The notes under the pieces: model-generated
The model's database searches: none
Told to the model about the DNA's origin: nothing
What the model saw: only the letters and a program-made list of their open reading frames with translations
Translations under genes and position numbers: made by a program
Shown: positions 9,154-17,921 of the stretch, piece by piece
Position numbering within the stretch: position 1 is the stretch's first letter
Layout of the letters: each line of letters starts with the position of its first letter
DNA from: CBDDDW01 sp965226805
GTDB taxonomy: Bacteria > Chloroflexota > Dehalococcoidia > Lucifugimonadales > JAGWBF01
DNA length: 64,000 bases
Reading direction: 5' to 3'
NCBI GenBank assembly: GCA_965226805.1
Contig: CBDDDW010000020.1
Coordinates: 1-64,000, forward strand

Positions 9154-9540
9154 TCAACTTTCCCGACACCACCCTCGGGAGCAGCGACCTGCCCTCAACA
9201 GTTGTACTCCGGCTAGGGTACGGAAAACCTTCAAGCCTACCCCGGCTAGAAGTAATGTGACGGGAGCAGCGTACAGCACGAAAACTGCTCCGAATACAGT
9301 CGGGATCACCGAGCACAAAAGACAAAGACTCGCTGGGATCAGCCACTTGGGGCTACTGGGCCTGAGGATCAGTCCGATGCCCGCGGCGGACGCTAGCACC
9401 AGCGTCGCCATGTTAAGGAGGTTTATTTCTGCTGTCGGGCGGACTAGCAGGGAGACGAAGAGGCCTACGCTGACCGCTAGTGCTAGCGCCCCACTGCCTA
9501 CGAGCGTCAATTGCTCCAAGTGTCTGATAAATCTAGCCAA
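9154..9540 (-). CDS. Small integral membrane protein
   Basis: The frame encodes 128 residues with about four hydrophobic spans (LALAVSVGLFVSLLV, MATLVLASAAGIGLIL, LIPASLCLLCSVIPTVFG, AVFVLYAAPVTLLLAGVG). The start is TTG 9540. The C-terminus is arginine- and cysteine-rich and may be a read-through tail. It sits just upstream of the HEPN gene on the same strand, 40 bp away, so the two may be co-transcribed. I see no family signature. Confidence 0.5.
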   Translation of the reverse strand: MARFIRHLEQLTLVGSGALALAVSVGLFVSLLVRPTAEINLLNMATLVLASAAGIGLILRPSSPKWLIPASLCLLCSVIPTVFGAVFVLYAAPVTLLLAGVGLKVFRTLAGVQLLRAGRCSRGWCRES

Positions 9541-10153
9541 CGTAACTCAGCCCGTTCAGATCTATTACGGTTGCTGAACTTTCCCACCCCGACAGACCTC
9601 TTCCCAAAATATGGGCAGGGCTCCCTCGGTCAAGTCGCATGTGTACGAATAGCCGTATGCAGTGCCATACTACTGCGCGTACATAATATCCTGGAAGTGC
9701 CAAGGTGTACAAAGAGCGAACAGTAATCGGAGAGTGTCCTCCACGGCGAGGGGCTTGGTTACCTGAGGAGGACGCAATCGGAGTCGGCTGAGTGGAAGTG
9801 TGCGTGGGAGTAGGCGTCGGCCGTGGCGTAACGCCGGTAGTTTCGGGTGTACCTCCACTTTGACGAAGGGATTGGGGGTCAACGAACTCCTGGGCGCAGG
9901 CCCTATCATGAAAGCCAAATGCCACACTGCCGCTGCTGACACACAGGTCGGAGTCGATGACGATCGGCTTCAGCACGTCGCTCCGAGCTTCAAGGCCAGG
10001 GAACCCTGGCAACTGCCATGAGCCCCTTAAATCGGGATTGCCCAGATCAAACTGATTCCTCCAACCATGTGACCCTGTGGGATGGCTCGAACTATAAAAG
10101 GGCAGCCTGAGGGCGTCAACTGCATCCGATTCACTCAACTGACCCACTCCCAT
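9533..10153 (-). CDS. Low-complexity Thr/Pro-linker protein, doubtful or decayed
   Basis: The 206-residue frame contains a TPRPTPTPTHTSTQPTP linker of the sort found in exported Chloroflexota proteins, but no signal peptide and no domain on either side that I recognise. It is probably a fragment of a secreted protein or a degenerate gene. Its 3' end overlaps the membrane-protein start by 8 bp. Confidence 0.3.
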   Translation of the reverse strand: MGVGQLSESDAVDALRLPFYSSSHPTGSHGWRNQFDLGNPDLRGSWQLPGFPGLEARSDVLKPIVIDSDLCVSSGSVAFGFHDRACAQEFVDPQSLRQSGGTPETTGVTPRPTPTPTHTSTQPTPIASSSGNQAPRRGGHSPITVRSLYTLALPGYYVRAVVWHCIRLFVHMRLDRGSPAHILGRGLSGWESSATVIDLNGLSYVG

Positions 10154-10284
10154 AGGGTAACCACCCCCCTGACGAGCGTAAAAGTCTAGAATTGCCTGCC
10201 CCTGCCCAAGCGTCTCCCTCGGGGTGGTCTATTTACCCCGGACGACCCCATAACTGTCCGAAATACCTGTGCTCTCAAAGCAGG

Positions 10285-11783
10285 CTAGCCAGGTGCCAGC
10301 CGAAGCCGGCTGATCCGTTCTAGTATCCCGGTCAGCATTTCCCTGGTTACCAGCACCTCGGCAAGCTGAAACACCAGCCTCCTTGCGTGGCGTACCAGTC
10401 GCCCACCCGTCTTGATCAGCCTGGTCTGAAGACTGGTCAGAGTCCAGTGCTTCATATCCTCCGGCAACACCAGCCTTCTCATAAAGTTGATTCCCTCGTA
10501 AAAACCCGTTTTAAGGAAGTTCCAGCGATTTAGCACATCTGAGCGCTACCGTATGTTGGGGTAGTATACGGAACAGAGACTGTATATGGTACCCAAGTGT
10601 AGGTACGTTTGTTCTAATTCGACCTGCACAGACTTTTTACGAGAGAATCAAAGTTGCCCAGGTTGTAAGTCAGGACGAACAGCCATAGTCTCACCTGGTT
10701 GGCCACGAACTTGTGGCAGGAAAGCCGGGTCCAGTTCAGGGCGTACTTGCCCTCCTTGATCCACTGCTCCGCCGTGCCACGGCCATTGTAAAAGCGGACT
10801 ATTCCTTTGGGTGGATAGCTCAGGTTGGTCACGATGAAACCAACCCTGGGAAATAGCTCCCCCTGATGCCACTCTACTTTAGCCACCACTCGCCTGGGCA
10901 AGTGCCAACTCTGGGCCTGATAGGCAAAGTCATGGTAGGAGACGATAGGCTCCCGGGATGGCCATTCGGTAGGACGCTCCAGCAAGGGTTGGATCTGCTC
11001 CTGAATTACCTGATTGGCGGGAAGCCGGATGGCGTACCCGATCTTTCCTTGTTCCAGATACTCGTATAGCTCCGGCTTGGCAAAAGCAGCGTCACCCCGG
11101 AACAGCAACCGCAGTCCTTTCTTCTGGTATCCTTTCACCACCGGCTCAAGGAGTTCCTGCCAGCCATCGGCACTATGCACGTTTCCGGGTCGTAGCGTCG
11201 CTCCTTCGCAATCCCCAAACTGGTTGAACAGAAAGAGGGGATGATAGCAGACACACTCGAAGTGCCCGTTGTAGGCGGCTCCTTCCTGCTGACCATGCAC
11301 TGGACTCTCCGAACTGTCCATGTCCAGAATCACTCGCCGGTGTGGAGTGTGAGCCATGGCCAGCTCCACCCACTGGGGATTCATCAGGGCCAGCCCCTTT
11401 AGGTTGTCCTCTTGAGTCAGAGTCTCCGTCTCAAAACGGCTCATGGTGTTGGTTCTGGCGGCGTTGCGGTCTGAGCCTTGCCAGCCCACGACAACTCTCA
11501 TGGCTGGGTCTTGGGAAAGACGTTCTGCATCGTTGGTATCATCGTAGCCGGCCAAGCGTCTGTAGATGGACTGGCGGAGCAGAGGGACCAGGTGGTGGCG
11601 GATGTTGCGGCCGGTACGGCTTTCCTGGAGATAGTCGGAGGCTATGGGGGTAAGGTCCAGGGCGTCATCCAGTTCTCGGAATGCCAGCAGTCCGGCGTCG
11701 GAGGTGATGGTGGCACCATGTAACTCCAGCCGGATTTGGGGATTGAATTGGAGCCGAAGAGAGGCCTTTTCGCGGTCACCCAT
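10285..11783 (-). pseudogene. IS1380-family transposase split by a 161-bp insertion
   Basis: The main part (11783-10614) has the IS1380 N-terminus (FNPQIRLELHGATITSDAGL), the D of ILDMDSSESPVHGQQEG, FRGDAAFAKPELY, and the E region GRGTAEQWIKEGKYALN. It reaches VLTYNLGNF, where a 161-bp inverted-repeat element is inserted. The missing C-terminus resumes beyond it (10285-10482; MRRLVLPEDMKHW onwards). Removing the element and one copy of its duplicated target joins the two frames, so the transposase was intact before insertion. It is now inactive. Outer IS ends were not resolved. Confidence 0.9.
10489..10649. mobile_element. 161-bp inverted-repeat element nested in IS1380 transposase
   Basis: The ends are GATTCCCTCGTAAAAA (10489-10504) and TTTTTACGAGAGAATC (10634-10649), 15 of 16 matching as inverted repeats. 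AAAGTT flanks both sides (10483-10488 and 10650-10655), a 6-bp target duplication. The right 95 bp match 7901-7995, the right end of the 382-bp element; the left halves differ. It has no coding capacity and must have moved with a transposase supplied in trans. Confidence 0.85.
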
Positions 11784-11840
11784 CGGGTGCCTCCAATGCC
11801 GGTACGCAAGTTATCTGAAATAGCCAACTTATTGCATGTA

Positions 11841-12211
11841 TTATATCTGAAATACGGCTAAGAGATTCATGTAACGACTAGAAAAGCAAGAAAGTTGCCT
11901 ATTTACCGCATCACTTGTTTGAGCCAAATGGGGAATACGGGTTAAATGGCCGTCGTCGGCTTGAACGCTGTTCACCGTGACTTTCAAGCTCCCCGGAGCA
12001 GCATCTGACACAGGAAACGTCAACCATCCAAGGGTAAGCGGAGGCCGTTCGAGCACGACGCCATGCCCGTCGGCCAGCCACGAGCGTCCATCAGAGCTCT
12101 CTCTACCTCTGCATTGTCGATCATGACAGCCCCGTCGAGCTCTTCAGCCGTGTTCCTTGCGACATAGAACAGGGTGACCCGTTCATTGGGATGCAGCACA
12201 GCTCGGCCCAA
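11841..12211 (-). pseudogene. Frameshifted hypothetical gene
   Basis: Two minus-strand frames join across a one-base shift near 12070-12090. The first (12211-12020) reads ERVTLFYVARNTAEELDG and NAEVERALMDAR; the second (ending 11841) continues WLADGHGVVLERPPLTLGWL and SDAAPGSLKVTVNSVQADDG. Together they look like a beta-sandwich protein of about 120 residues. No good start codon is present (TTG 12211 is the first option), and the 3' end lies near the IS1380 remnant. The gene is probably broken at both ends. Confidence 0.4.
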
Positions 12212-12270
12212 AGTGATGCCAACGCTGCCGACTACGACTTCATGCTCCAGAGATGAGGAGCTGGAAGTGG

Positions 12271-12468
12271 TTACCTCGCTTCAAACGAGGTGGCGAGTAG
12301 CGGCAGCGCAATCAGGGTAATCGCGACCAGAGCCATCCCCACGACAATCGCTACGATGCCGAGCACGTGACGGACACCGCCATACTTCTTCCTGACCACC
12401 CAGATTCCCGCGATCAGGAATAACGCGGAAGGCGGGACCATTGCGAGAAGCCACAGTAGCGCTGTCAT
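12271..12468 (-). CDS. Small two-span membrane protein
   Basis: The 65-residue product has two hydrophobic helices (LLWLLAMVPPSALFLIAGIW and LGIVAIVVGMALVAITLIAL) joined by a short basic loop (RKKYGGVRH). It lies 62 bp downstream of a four-span membrane protein on the same strand and may be in one operon with it. I do not recognise the family. Confidence 0.5.
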   Translation of the reverse strand: MTALLWLLAMVPPSALFLIAGIWVVRKKYGGVRHVLGIVAIVVGMALVAITLIALPLLATSFEAR

Positions 12469-12530
12469 CGGCTACGAATCACCCAACGCTGCTCTTTCGT
12501 CGCCTTGCCTCCATCTGGACATCATTCTCT

Positions 12531-12899
12531 TCAGCCCCGACGACCGGCGGCCCGAGCCCCGCGCATGCGACCCAAGTCGGTCACCGCCACGATGATCAGT
12601 GCGAGCGCCACCGGCAGATAGAGGAAGCCGAAAGAAAATAACCCCAGTGCGCAGAACCCCAGGAACACGACAGAGATTGTCCAAAGGAGCAGCCTGCGTC
12701 CGGTCGGCCCGGGGCCGGTTCGCCTGACGGCCATCAACGCGATACCGCTCAGCAGGACGGGCACGATCGGCACCCAGATAACGTGCAGACCGTTTGTCTC
12801 GATGAAGGTAGCGCTGACCCGTGTGGTCCCCTCGATCGTTATCGACACACCTTGGTACGCCGGCCCGAACACCAGCCAGATACTGGCCGCCCAGGCCAA
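12531..12899 (-). CDS. Membrane protein, paralogue of the one at 14846-15193
   Basis: The product has about 122 residues with an N-terminal helix (WAASIWLVFGPAYQG), an extracytoplasmic-type segment with NGLHVIW, and three further hydrophobic spans. TTG 12899 is the first usable start; the frame stays open upstream (ISAWTAHLLAW), so the protein may be longer. The same layout (SAWVAHAFAWAAGVWL, EVNGLHVIL, LLWSPAVVLLGFC, FYLPTALALL) is found at 14846-15193 on the other strand. The function is unknown. Confidence 0.55.
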   Translation of the reverse strand: MAWAASIWLVFGPAYQGVSITIEGTTRVSATFIETNGLHVIWVPIVPVLLSGIALMAVRRTGPGPTGRRLLLWTISVVFLGFCALGLFSFGFLYLPVALALIIVAVTDLGRMRGARAAGRRG

Positions 12900-12969
12900 T
12901 AGATGGGCCGTCCACGCCGATATGACGGTAATTATCAGTACACTCCTACGGCCTCGTATAGTCTAGTCC

Positions 12970-13833
12970 CTAGCCACAACCTCCGGACACGTCCTTGGCA
13001 TTGATGGTGTCTCCACCTAGATCAAGTCGAGCGTCTAGAGTTGTAAGTAACGCCTCTAGGTCCGGGTTGCTTAGGACCGCCTCGATGCACTCTTCGCTCC
13101 CACCAACATAGGTGTCGTACAGGTCGATGTCCGTTGCTACACACCAAGCCCTGTCCTCCGGCCACCAGATGCTCGGCGAATGCCCCCAGAGAGGCCCATC
13201 CCTTGTAATGAAAGCCAAGATGGCATCGATAGGCCCGCGGAATAGCAGGTAGTCTCGCCCTGGAGCTCTCACCCGAGAACTAGCCTTGTAGAGGCGAGTG
13301 TCGATGTTTCCATAGCCTTCCCAAAGGCAGAAGAAGCAACTGTCAGGGGTCGAGGTAAGACCCCTGAGCACCTCGACCAGGGCACGGCACTCCCCTACGG
13401 GGATGGACCCCATCTTCGGATGGGACCCCCACGGCGGGTCTTTGTACATGTCGTGAGTGTCCTCACTCAGACCTGCGATACGTTCGAACTGCATCAGCGG
13501 ATGGACAGTACGTCCCGTCCACTCGGCCACCGTAGACCACCGGACCGGCCTCTCCTCATCTCTATTCAGGTAGGCAGGGTGGAAAATCCGGGCGTACGCC
13601 GCAAACCCTTCGGGCAGCAAGGAACGCAGCGTCCCGAAGGCTGAGAAGCTCTCCTCCACCCACCGGGCCTCAGACACGTCCTCGGTGAACTCCAGCCCGT
13701 CCGGCGACAGTTTCGTTTGCCGGATGGGTGTGCCGCCTCTAGTGGAGGGTGTGTACATACGAGACATGCCGCCCCGGTTCGTTCCCAACGCCCGGCGCAG
13801 TTTCTGAATCCATGATTGTCGGATGTACTTCAT
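12970..13833 (-). CDS. Conserved-looking hypothetical protein
   Basis: The 287-residue protein starts at ATG 13833 and is soluble. Notable segments are the tryptophan-rich WGHSPSIWWPEDRAWCVATD, followed by YDTYVGGSEECIEAVL and a terminal LDARLDLGGDTIN. The last part resembles a widespread actinobacterial/Chloroflexota family of uncharacterised cytosolic proteins; I cannot name it. The N-terminal region is arginine-rich (RQSWIQKLRRALG). It lies between two related membrane-protein genes in opposite orientation. Confidence 0.55.
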   Translation of the reverse strand: MKYIRQSWIQKLRRALGTNRGGMSRMYTPSTRGGTPIRQTKLSPDGLEFTEDVSEARWVEESFSAFGTLRSLLPEGFAAYARIFHPAYLNRDEERPVRWSTVAEWTGRTVHPLMQFERIAGLSEDTHDMYKDPPWGSHPKMGSIPVGECRALVEVLRGLTSTPDSCFFCLWEGYGNIDTRLYKASSRVRAPGRDYLLFRGPIDAILAFITRDGPLWGHSPSIWWPEDRAWCVATDIDLYDTYVGGSEECIEAVLSNPDLEALLTTLDARLDLGGDTINAKDVSGGCG

Positions 13834-13885
13834 ACTCTATTGCCAATCGAGTCCTGGTACTGACGGAGACTGTCTCCAGGAGAAC

Positions 13886-14416
13886 CTACAGAGCCAAGCT
13901 GAATCTCAATCCGAATGTTCTTGATCTTGTATAGCTTGGTGGGCCGGGGCATACTGTGCTGCGTCCTGCCTGAGTGACATTGACGCCTGCCCCAGAGAGA
14001 TCAAGTTCGACAAGCCGCCTTGCTTCCCGCTGAAGCTCTACGAGTGAGCAGGGTCTTTCAACTACTCGAACTGGGACGCTGGTCCGCAACGTCCGCACAA
14101 GCGCGACCATCCTGTGAGGGACTTGTCCCTTCCAGTAGAGGATTACTTCCCCCTTGTCATTGTCAAACCGCATCCCTGTGAAGCCTTGCAAGCCTTCTCT
14201 CTGCCAAAGCTCGTAGATTTGACTCGACGCATCTGCTAGAGGCATCTGCCTTGCAATCCTAGGGTCTATTGTTCGAGGGGGGGCTTCGTGGGATATCGAT
14301 TTGTGACCAGTTGCCGATTCGTAACCACCGGTGCCTCGGGCGTACAAGAACCCCGCAGCGGCAATCAACGGCAGCGCTACTACCAGAATTGCAGAGTATG
14401 TGAATCTCCGGCTCAT
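13886..14416 (-). CDS. Exported or membrane-anchored hypothetical protein
   Basis: The 176-residue frame starts at ATG 14416 (MSRRFTYSAILVVALPLIAAAG), a typical signal peptide or anchor. The middle (GFTGMRFDNDKGEVILYWKG, VPHRMVALVRTL) resembles the alpha-lytic-protease prodomain type of fold seen before secreted serine proteases, which is only an impression. No protease domain follows, so it may be truncated; the last 25 residues look like out-of-frame sequence. A 169-bp mobile repeat ends 66 bp upstream of the ATG. Confidence 0.45.
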   Translation of the reverse strand: MSRRFTYSAILVVALPLIAAAGFLYARGTGGYESATGHKSISHEAPPRTIDPRIARQMPLADASSQIYELWQREGLQGFTGMRFDNDKGEVILYWKGQVPHRMVALVRTLRTSVPVRVVERPCSLVELQREARRLVELDLSGAGVNVTQAGRSTVCPGPPSYTRSRTFGLRFSLAL

Positions 14417-14482
14417 ACCAACGCTTCTTCGTCTTCACGAATGCAATTACTACAGCAATGTCGTCAAAGCCGACGAACCCTA

Positions 14483-14651
14483 CTAGTCGTGTGTCTGCCA
14501 AATGGGTTTACAATACGTCAGCGCTCGACGTGGCCCCCCGGTCTGCCTCCTCTCCCTATGGGAGAGGATTGAGGTGAGGGTGAGACCGGGGTTCGCGGGG
14601 AGGACCTCCTCATATCAGCATTGTAATGCTATATACGAGACACTAGACTAG
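14483..14651 (-). repeat. 169-bp MITE-like repeat, copy 1
   Basis: This segment is the exact reverse complement of 53725-53893, with 169 identical bases by eye. It begins and ends with CTAG. Its termini form imperfect inverted repeats (CTAGTCTAGTGTCTCG against CTAGTCGTGTGTCTGC). An internal hairpin is formed by CCCCGGTCT/AGACCGGGG around CCTCTCCC/GGGAGAGG. It has no coding capacity. Read in the same sense as copy 2, it lies just upstream of a start codon (ATG 14416). Confidence 0.9.
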
Positions 14652-14845
14652 AATAGAGAGGCATCTAAGTTTCGATTTTACCACGCCGGGGTTTAGCCAT
14701 CTCAACTCAGGCGCTTCGTGATATCCGGGAGCCCGGTGCACGAAACGTAGTAGCGCTTGGTACGGAGGGACATCTGAGGTCTATCGACGTAGCGACAGTA
14801 TCTGCATGGGTCGCCCATGCCTTTGCCTGGGCCGCCGGGGTCTGG

Positions 14846-15193
14846 TTGGCGTTCTGGCCCACCTATGAGGGTGCGTCGGTAACGGCGACACTCCCTGGTG
14901 AGCCTGGCGGGGAGGTGATTCGGTCTAGCGCTACGGCAATAGAAGTGAATGGCCTGCACGTAATCTTGTTGCTGCTAGTGCCTATCCTGTTGACCGCCAT
15001 CACTTTGTTGGGCCTTCGGCTCCAACAGACGACGATGCGCAAGATACTCCTCTGGAGCCCCGCCGTCGTGCTTCTGGGATTCTGTTTTGTAGCGATAGCT
15101 TCGATCGGCATGTTCTACCTGCCAACAGCCCTCGCGCTCCTTGTTGCAGCCATTGCTGATCTCGGAGGTCAGGAAGGCAATGAGCCGATCTAG
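14846..15193 (+). CDS. Membrane protein, paralogue of the one at 12531-12899
   Basis: The listed start is TTG 14846, but the frame is open upstream and the homologous helix SAWVAHAFAWAAGVWL begins near 14801, so the true N-terminus is probably 20 or more residues longer. It has four hydrophobic spans and the shared EVNGLHVI segment. The stop overlaps the following NAD(P)-binding gene by 14 bp, implying translational coupling. The function is unknown. Confidence 0.55.
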   Translation: MAFWPTYEGASVTATLPGEPGGEVIRSSATAIEVNGLHVILLLLVPILLTAITLLGLRLQQTTMRKILLWSPAVVLLGFCFVAIASIGMFYLPTALALLVAAIADLGGQEGNEPI

Positions 15194-16103
15194 TCTCTCG
15201 GTCGTCACTGGGGCCTTTGGCTACAGTGGCAAGTACATCGCGCGGCGGTTGCTGGAACAGGGTGGCATTGTGAAAACGTTGACCCGTACTCCCACCTCCC
15301 GCAGCCCCTTCGGTGATCGGGTGGAGGCTCTACCTTTGGACTTTGGCGATTACGATAGGCTGGTGGAAAGTCTTCGGGGAGCTGACGCTCTGTACAACAC
15401 CTATTGGATTCGCTTTGCCAGAGGAGCGGTCACGTGTGAGGTCGCTGTCCAGAACTCCCGCATCCTGATAGGAGCGGCGGTCGAAGCCGCCGTTAGCCGC
15501 ATCGTCCATATCAGCATCACCAACCCCTCGGAAGACTCGCCACTTCCTTACTTCCGGGGGAAGGCGCTGGTGGAGAAGGCAATCCACGAGTCTGGGTTGT
15601 CCTACGCCATCCTCAGACCCACGGTGCTGTTCAGCCCCGAGGATGTGCTGATAAACAACATCGCCTGGTTCCTGCGGCGGTTTCCAGCGTTCCCCATCGC
15701 AGGGTCTGGGGACTATCCGATCCAGCCGGTGTTCGTAGACGACCTGGCGCAACTTGCCGTGAATGCCGGGGCGGGAAGCGAAGATGTCGTGTTAGACGCC
15801 GTGGGTCCAGAAACATTCACGTTTGAGGAGATGGTACGGCTCATAGCTCGCCGAGTAGGCAGCCGAGCCCGGCTGATTCACGTACGGCCTTCCGTGGCGC
15901 TGCTGGCCGCCCGAATGGCGGGTTGGTTGGTGCGGGATGTGGTGCTGACCAGGGATGAAATCGACGGACTGATGGCGGGCCATCTGGTGTCGGCTGACCC
16001 ACCCACCGCCTCCACCCCGTTCACCGAATGGCTGGAGGCCGAAGGCGCTACGTTGGGACGGCGCTACGCCTCGGAACTGGGCCGCCACTACCGCCGCCCG
16101 TAA
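15180..16103 (+). CDS. NmrA-like / atypical SDR NAD(P)-binding protein
   Basis: ATG 15180 has AGGAAGG just upstream and gives 307 residues. The N-terminal Rossmann motif is VTGAFGYSGKYIARRLLEQG, the glycine-rich signature of atypical short-chain dehydrogenases related to NmrA and to complex I subunit NDUFA9. FRGKALVEKAIHESGLSYAI and ILRPTVLF are typical later segments. No YxxxK catalytic pair is obvious (YFRGK occupies the position). It likely binds NAD(P) as a sensor or epimerase-like enzyme. An IS256 remnant begins 9 bp after the stop. Confidence 0.8.
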   Translation: MSRSSLSVVTGAFGYSGKYIARRLLEQGGIVKTLTRTPTSRSPFGDRVEALPLDFGDYDRLVESLRGADALYNTYWIRFARGAVTCEVAVQNSRILIGAAVEAAVSRIVHISITNPSEDSPLPYFRGKALVEKAIHESGLSYAILRPTVLFSPEDVLINNIAWFLRRFPAFPIAGSGDYPIQPVFVDDLAQLAVNAGAGSEDVVLDAVGPETFTFEEMVRLIARRVGSRARLIHVRPSVALLAARMAGWLVRDVVLTRDEIDGLMAGHLVSADPPTASTPFTEWLEAEGATLGRRYASELGRHYRRP

Positions 16104-16111
16104 GGTCGCAC

Positions 16112-16355
16112 GGTCACGTCCCGTCAAGTGGTGTAAGAGTGCGTCATCCTGTTGATGCTGTTTAGGCGGCAGTCTCATCGGCGAGATCGGCCTCCGGAAG
16201 GGCTTCGTTCAGGGTCAGAATGGCGGGGGTGAGATATCGACGGCCGACGGCCCATTCGTCGTGCTGCTCAGCCAGGAAGGCGCCAACCAGGCGACGCACG
16301 GCTGGCCTGTTAGGGAAGATGCCACCACATCGGTGCGGCGTCTGATCTCCTTGTT
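16112..16355 (-). mobile_element. IS256 remnant: one end plus transposase C-terminus
   Basis: The outer end GGTCACGTCCCGTCAAGTGG at 16112 matches the right end of the intact IS256 element at 24538 (reverse complement). The minus strand then encodes the transposase C-terminus (GIFPNRPAVRRLVGAFLAEQ to LADETAA, stop at 16162), with a one-base deletion before it relative to the intact copy. Homology is lost near 16355, followed by a run of 13 cytosines. It is inactive. Confidence 0.85.
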
Positions 16356-16392
16356 CCAGAGGGTTTCCCCCCCCCCCCTGGTCGTTGGGAAC

Positions 16393-16662
16393 GACAACCT
16401 GCGTCTGTTGAACCTCAACAACAATGACCTGACTGGCAGCATACCTGTGGAATTGGGCGACATGGACAGCCTGACCCATCTGTGGCTGCGCGACAATAGT
16501 CTGAGCGGCGGGATACCACAGGAGCTTGAAGACCTCAATCTGACGGCTCTGCACCTGTCCGGCAACTCGTTCTCAGGCTGCATCCCGTCGGGATTGCGGG
16601 ATGTCGAGACCAACGACCTGAACCTCTTGGGGCTTGACTACTGCACATCGCCTGAGTCATAG
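16393..16662 (+). pseudogene. Leucine-rich-repeat protein fragment
   Basis: About 90 residues form four plant-type LRRs (NLNNNDLTGSIPVELGDM, LRDNSLSGGIPQELEDL, LSGNSFSGCIPSGL) and a closing cysteine motif (LGLDYC). The same C-terminal cap occurs in the complete gene ending at 6194. The 5' part is missing and replaced by the IS256 remnant, so an insertion and later deletion removed most of this gene. Confidence 0.75.
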
Positions 16663-16826
16663 TCGTCCCCGGCGCGGGCGACGTTCACATCCAGGGATAA
16701 GGTCGCCCTGGGGGCGGCGGTCGGGACGTCGCTAGCGAGAAGTCTCGGCGCTGTCACCTTCAGCAGCCTCCAGGTCCACCGCCCACGAGTACCGCAGTTT
16801 TTTGTGTCTATTAAAAACCGCGGAAG

Positions 16827-17747
16827 TTGATCTGGGGTGCCAACGCCAAGGACAAGGCCGACCCTATACGGATCGAGAAGGCGTTTCCCGCCATCATCTC
16901 CAAAGCCAAGTCCCAGCGCGTCAACAGGCTGATGCGCTCCCGCGCACCGAAGATCGCACACCCCCGCAGAGTCGGAAGCACCTACCTGCTCAGCGGGCTG
17001 GTCAAGTGCCACAAGTGCAACAGGGCGCTCAGCGGACAGGACGCCAAGAGCGGCCAGTTCTCCTACTACGTCTGCCAGTCGATCATGAAGCGCGGCAAGG
17101 ACGCCTGCGACAGTCCCAGGCTCAACGCCCGGCGTTTCGAGGAGATGGTCGTCGGCAAGATTCGCTCCAACGTCCTCACCGATGGAAACATCCGCGCCCT
17201 GGTGAAGGTCGTCGACGAGCAGATGGACGGCGTGGCCCGCGAGCAGCGCAAGAGGCTGGAGACCATCGAGGACGAGCTTGAGGACGTGAAGCGGAAGCTG
17301 GGCCGCATCTGGCACTTCGTAGAGACGACCGACATCGACATGGCCGACGCCTCGGACCGCATCAAGGAGCACCGTGAGCGGCAGGAGCGCCTGGAGGACG
17401 CGGCGGCCGATGCCAGGGCCATCCTCTCGCAGCGCAGGGCCGTTCTGGACGACGTGAACACCATCGCGGCCTACGCTCAGGACATGAGCGAGTTTCTGAA
17501 CGAGAGCGAGCTGACCGAGCGCAGGGCCTTCATCGAGACCTTCGTCAAGGAGATCGTCGTGATGCCCGGCGACGCTCTGCTGCGCTACACCATCCCCATG
17601 CCCGACGATAGCCCCATACCCGGCAGGAACGCCGAGGAGATGGTGCTGAACGGCTCAGTTCTGTCTACCGTCAAAAATGGTGGGCCGTGTGGGGATCGAA
17701 CCCACGACACCCGGATTAAAAGTCCGGTGCTCTACCAGCTGAGCTAA
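16827..17747 (+). pseudogene. Large serine recombinase, C-terminal part only
   Basis: The 306-residue frame starts at TTG 16827 and lacks the N-terminal catalytic resolvase domain. It retains the end of the recombinase domain (FPAIISKAKSQRVNRLMRSR), a zinc ribbon (CHKCNRALSGQ to YYVCQ), a long coiled coil (REQRKRLETIEDELEDVKRK) and the C-terminal ELTERRAFIETFVKEIVV block. The final 20 residues are translated from antisense tRNA-Lys, so the gene ends inside the tRNA, as in integrases that use a tRNA 3' end as attachment site. Without its catalytic serine domain it cannot act. Confidence 0.85.
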
Positions 17748-17753
17748 CGGCCC
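17678..17753 (-). tRNA. tRNA-Lys (UUU)
   Basis: The minus strand folds as a cloverleaf: acceptor GGGCCGT/ACGGCCC, D-arm TTAGCTCAGCTGGTAGAGC, anticodon arm CCGGACTTTTAATCCGG with loop CTTTTAA giving UUU, and T-arm with GGTTCGATCC. The 3' CCA is encoded (17678-17680). The truncated serine recombinase overlaps it antisense, marking the gene as an integration target. Confidence 0.96.
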
Positions 17754-17921
17754 CAGAGTGTCCGGTGATTGTCCTCTCGAAGTTGCTGTCAGCTGATTCT
17801 AGCAAGCTGCAACATCGCCCGCAACCATCTTGTCATCTATGTCACCCCGGCGCGGGCTGTATGACGCACGGGCCGCAGACTAGCTAGCTCCTCAGGAGGA
17901 GTGTGCCAAGCGACAGGCCAC

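Noticed and set aside
10250..11870. Terminal inverted repeats of the first IS1380-type element
   Set aside because: Similar blocks near the two ends are in direct, not inverted, orientation, so I did not set element boundaries.
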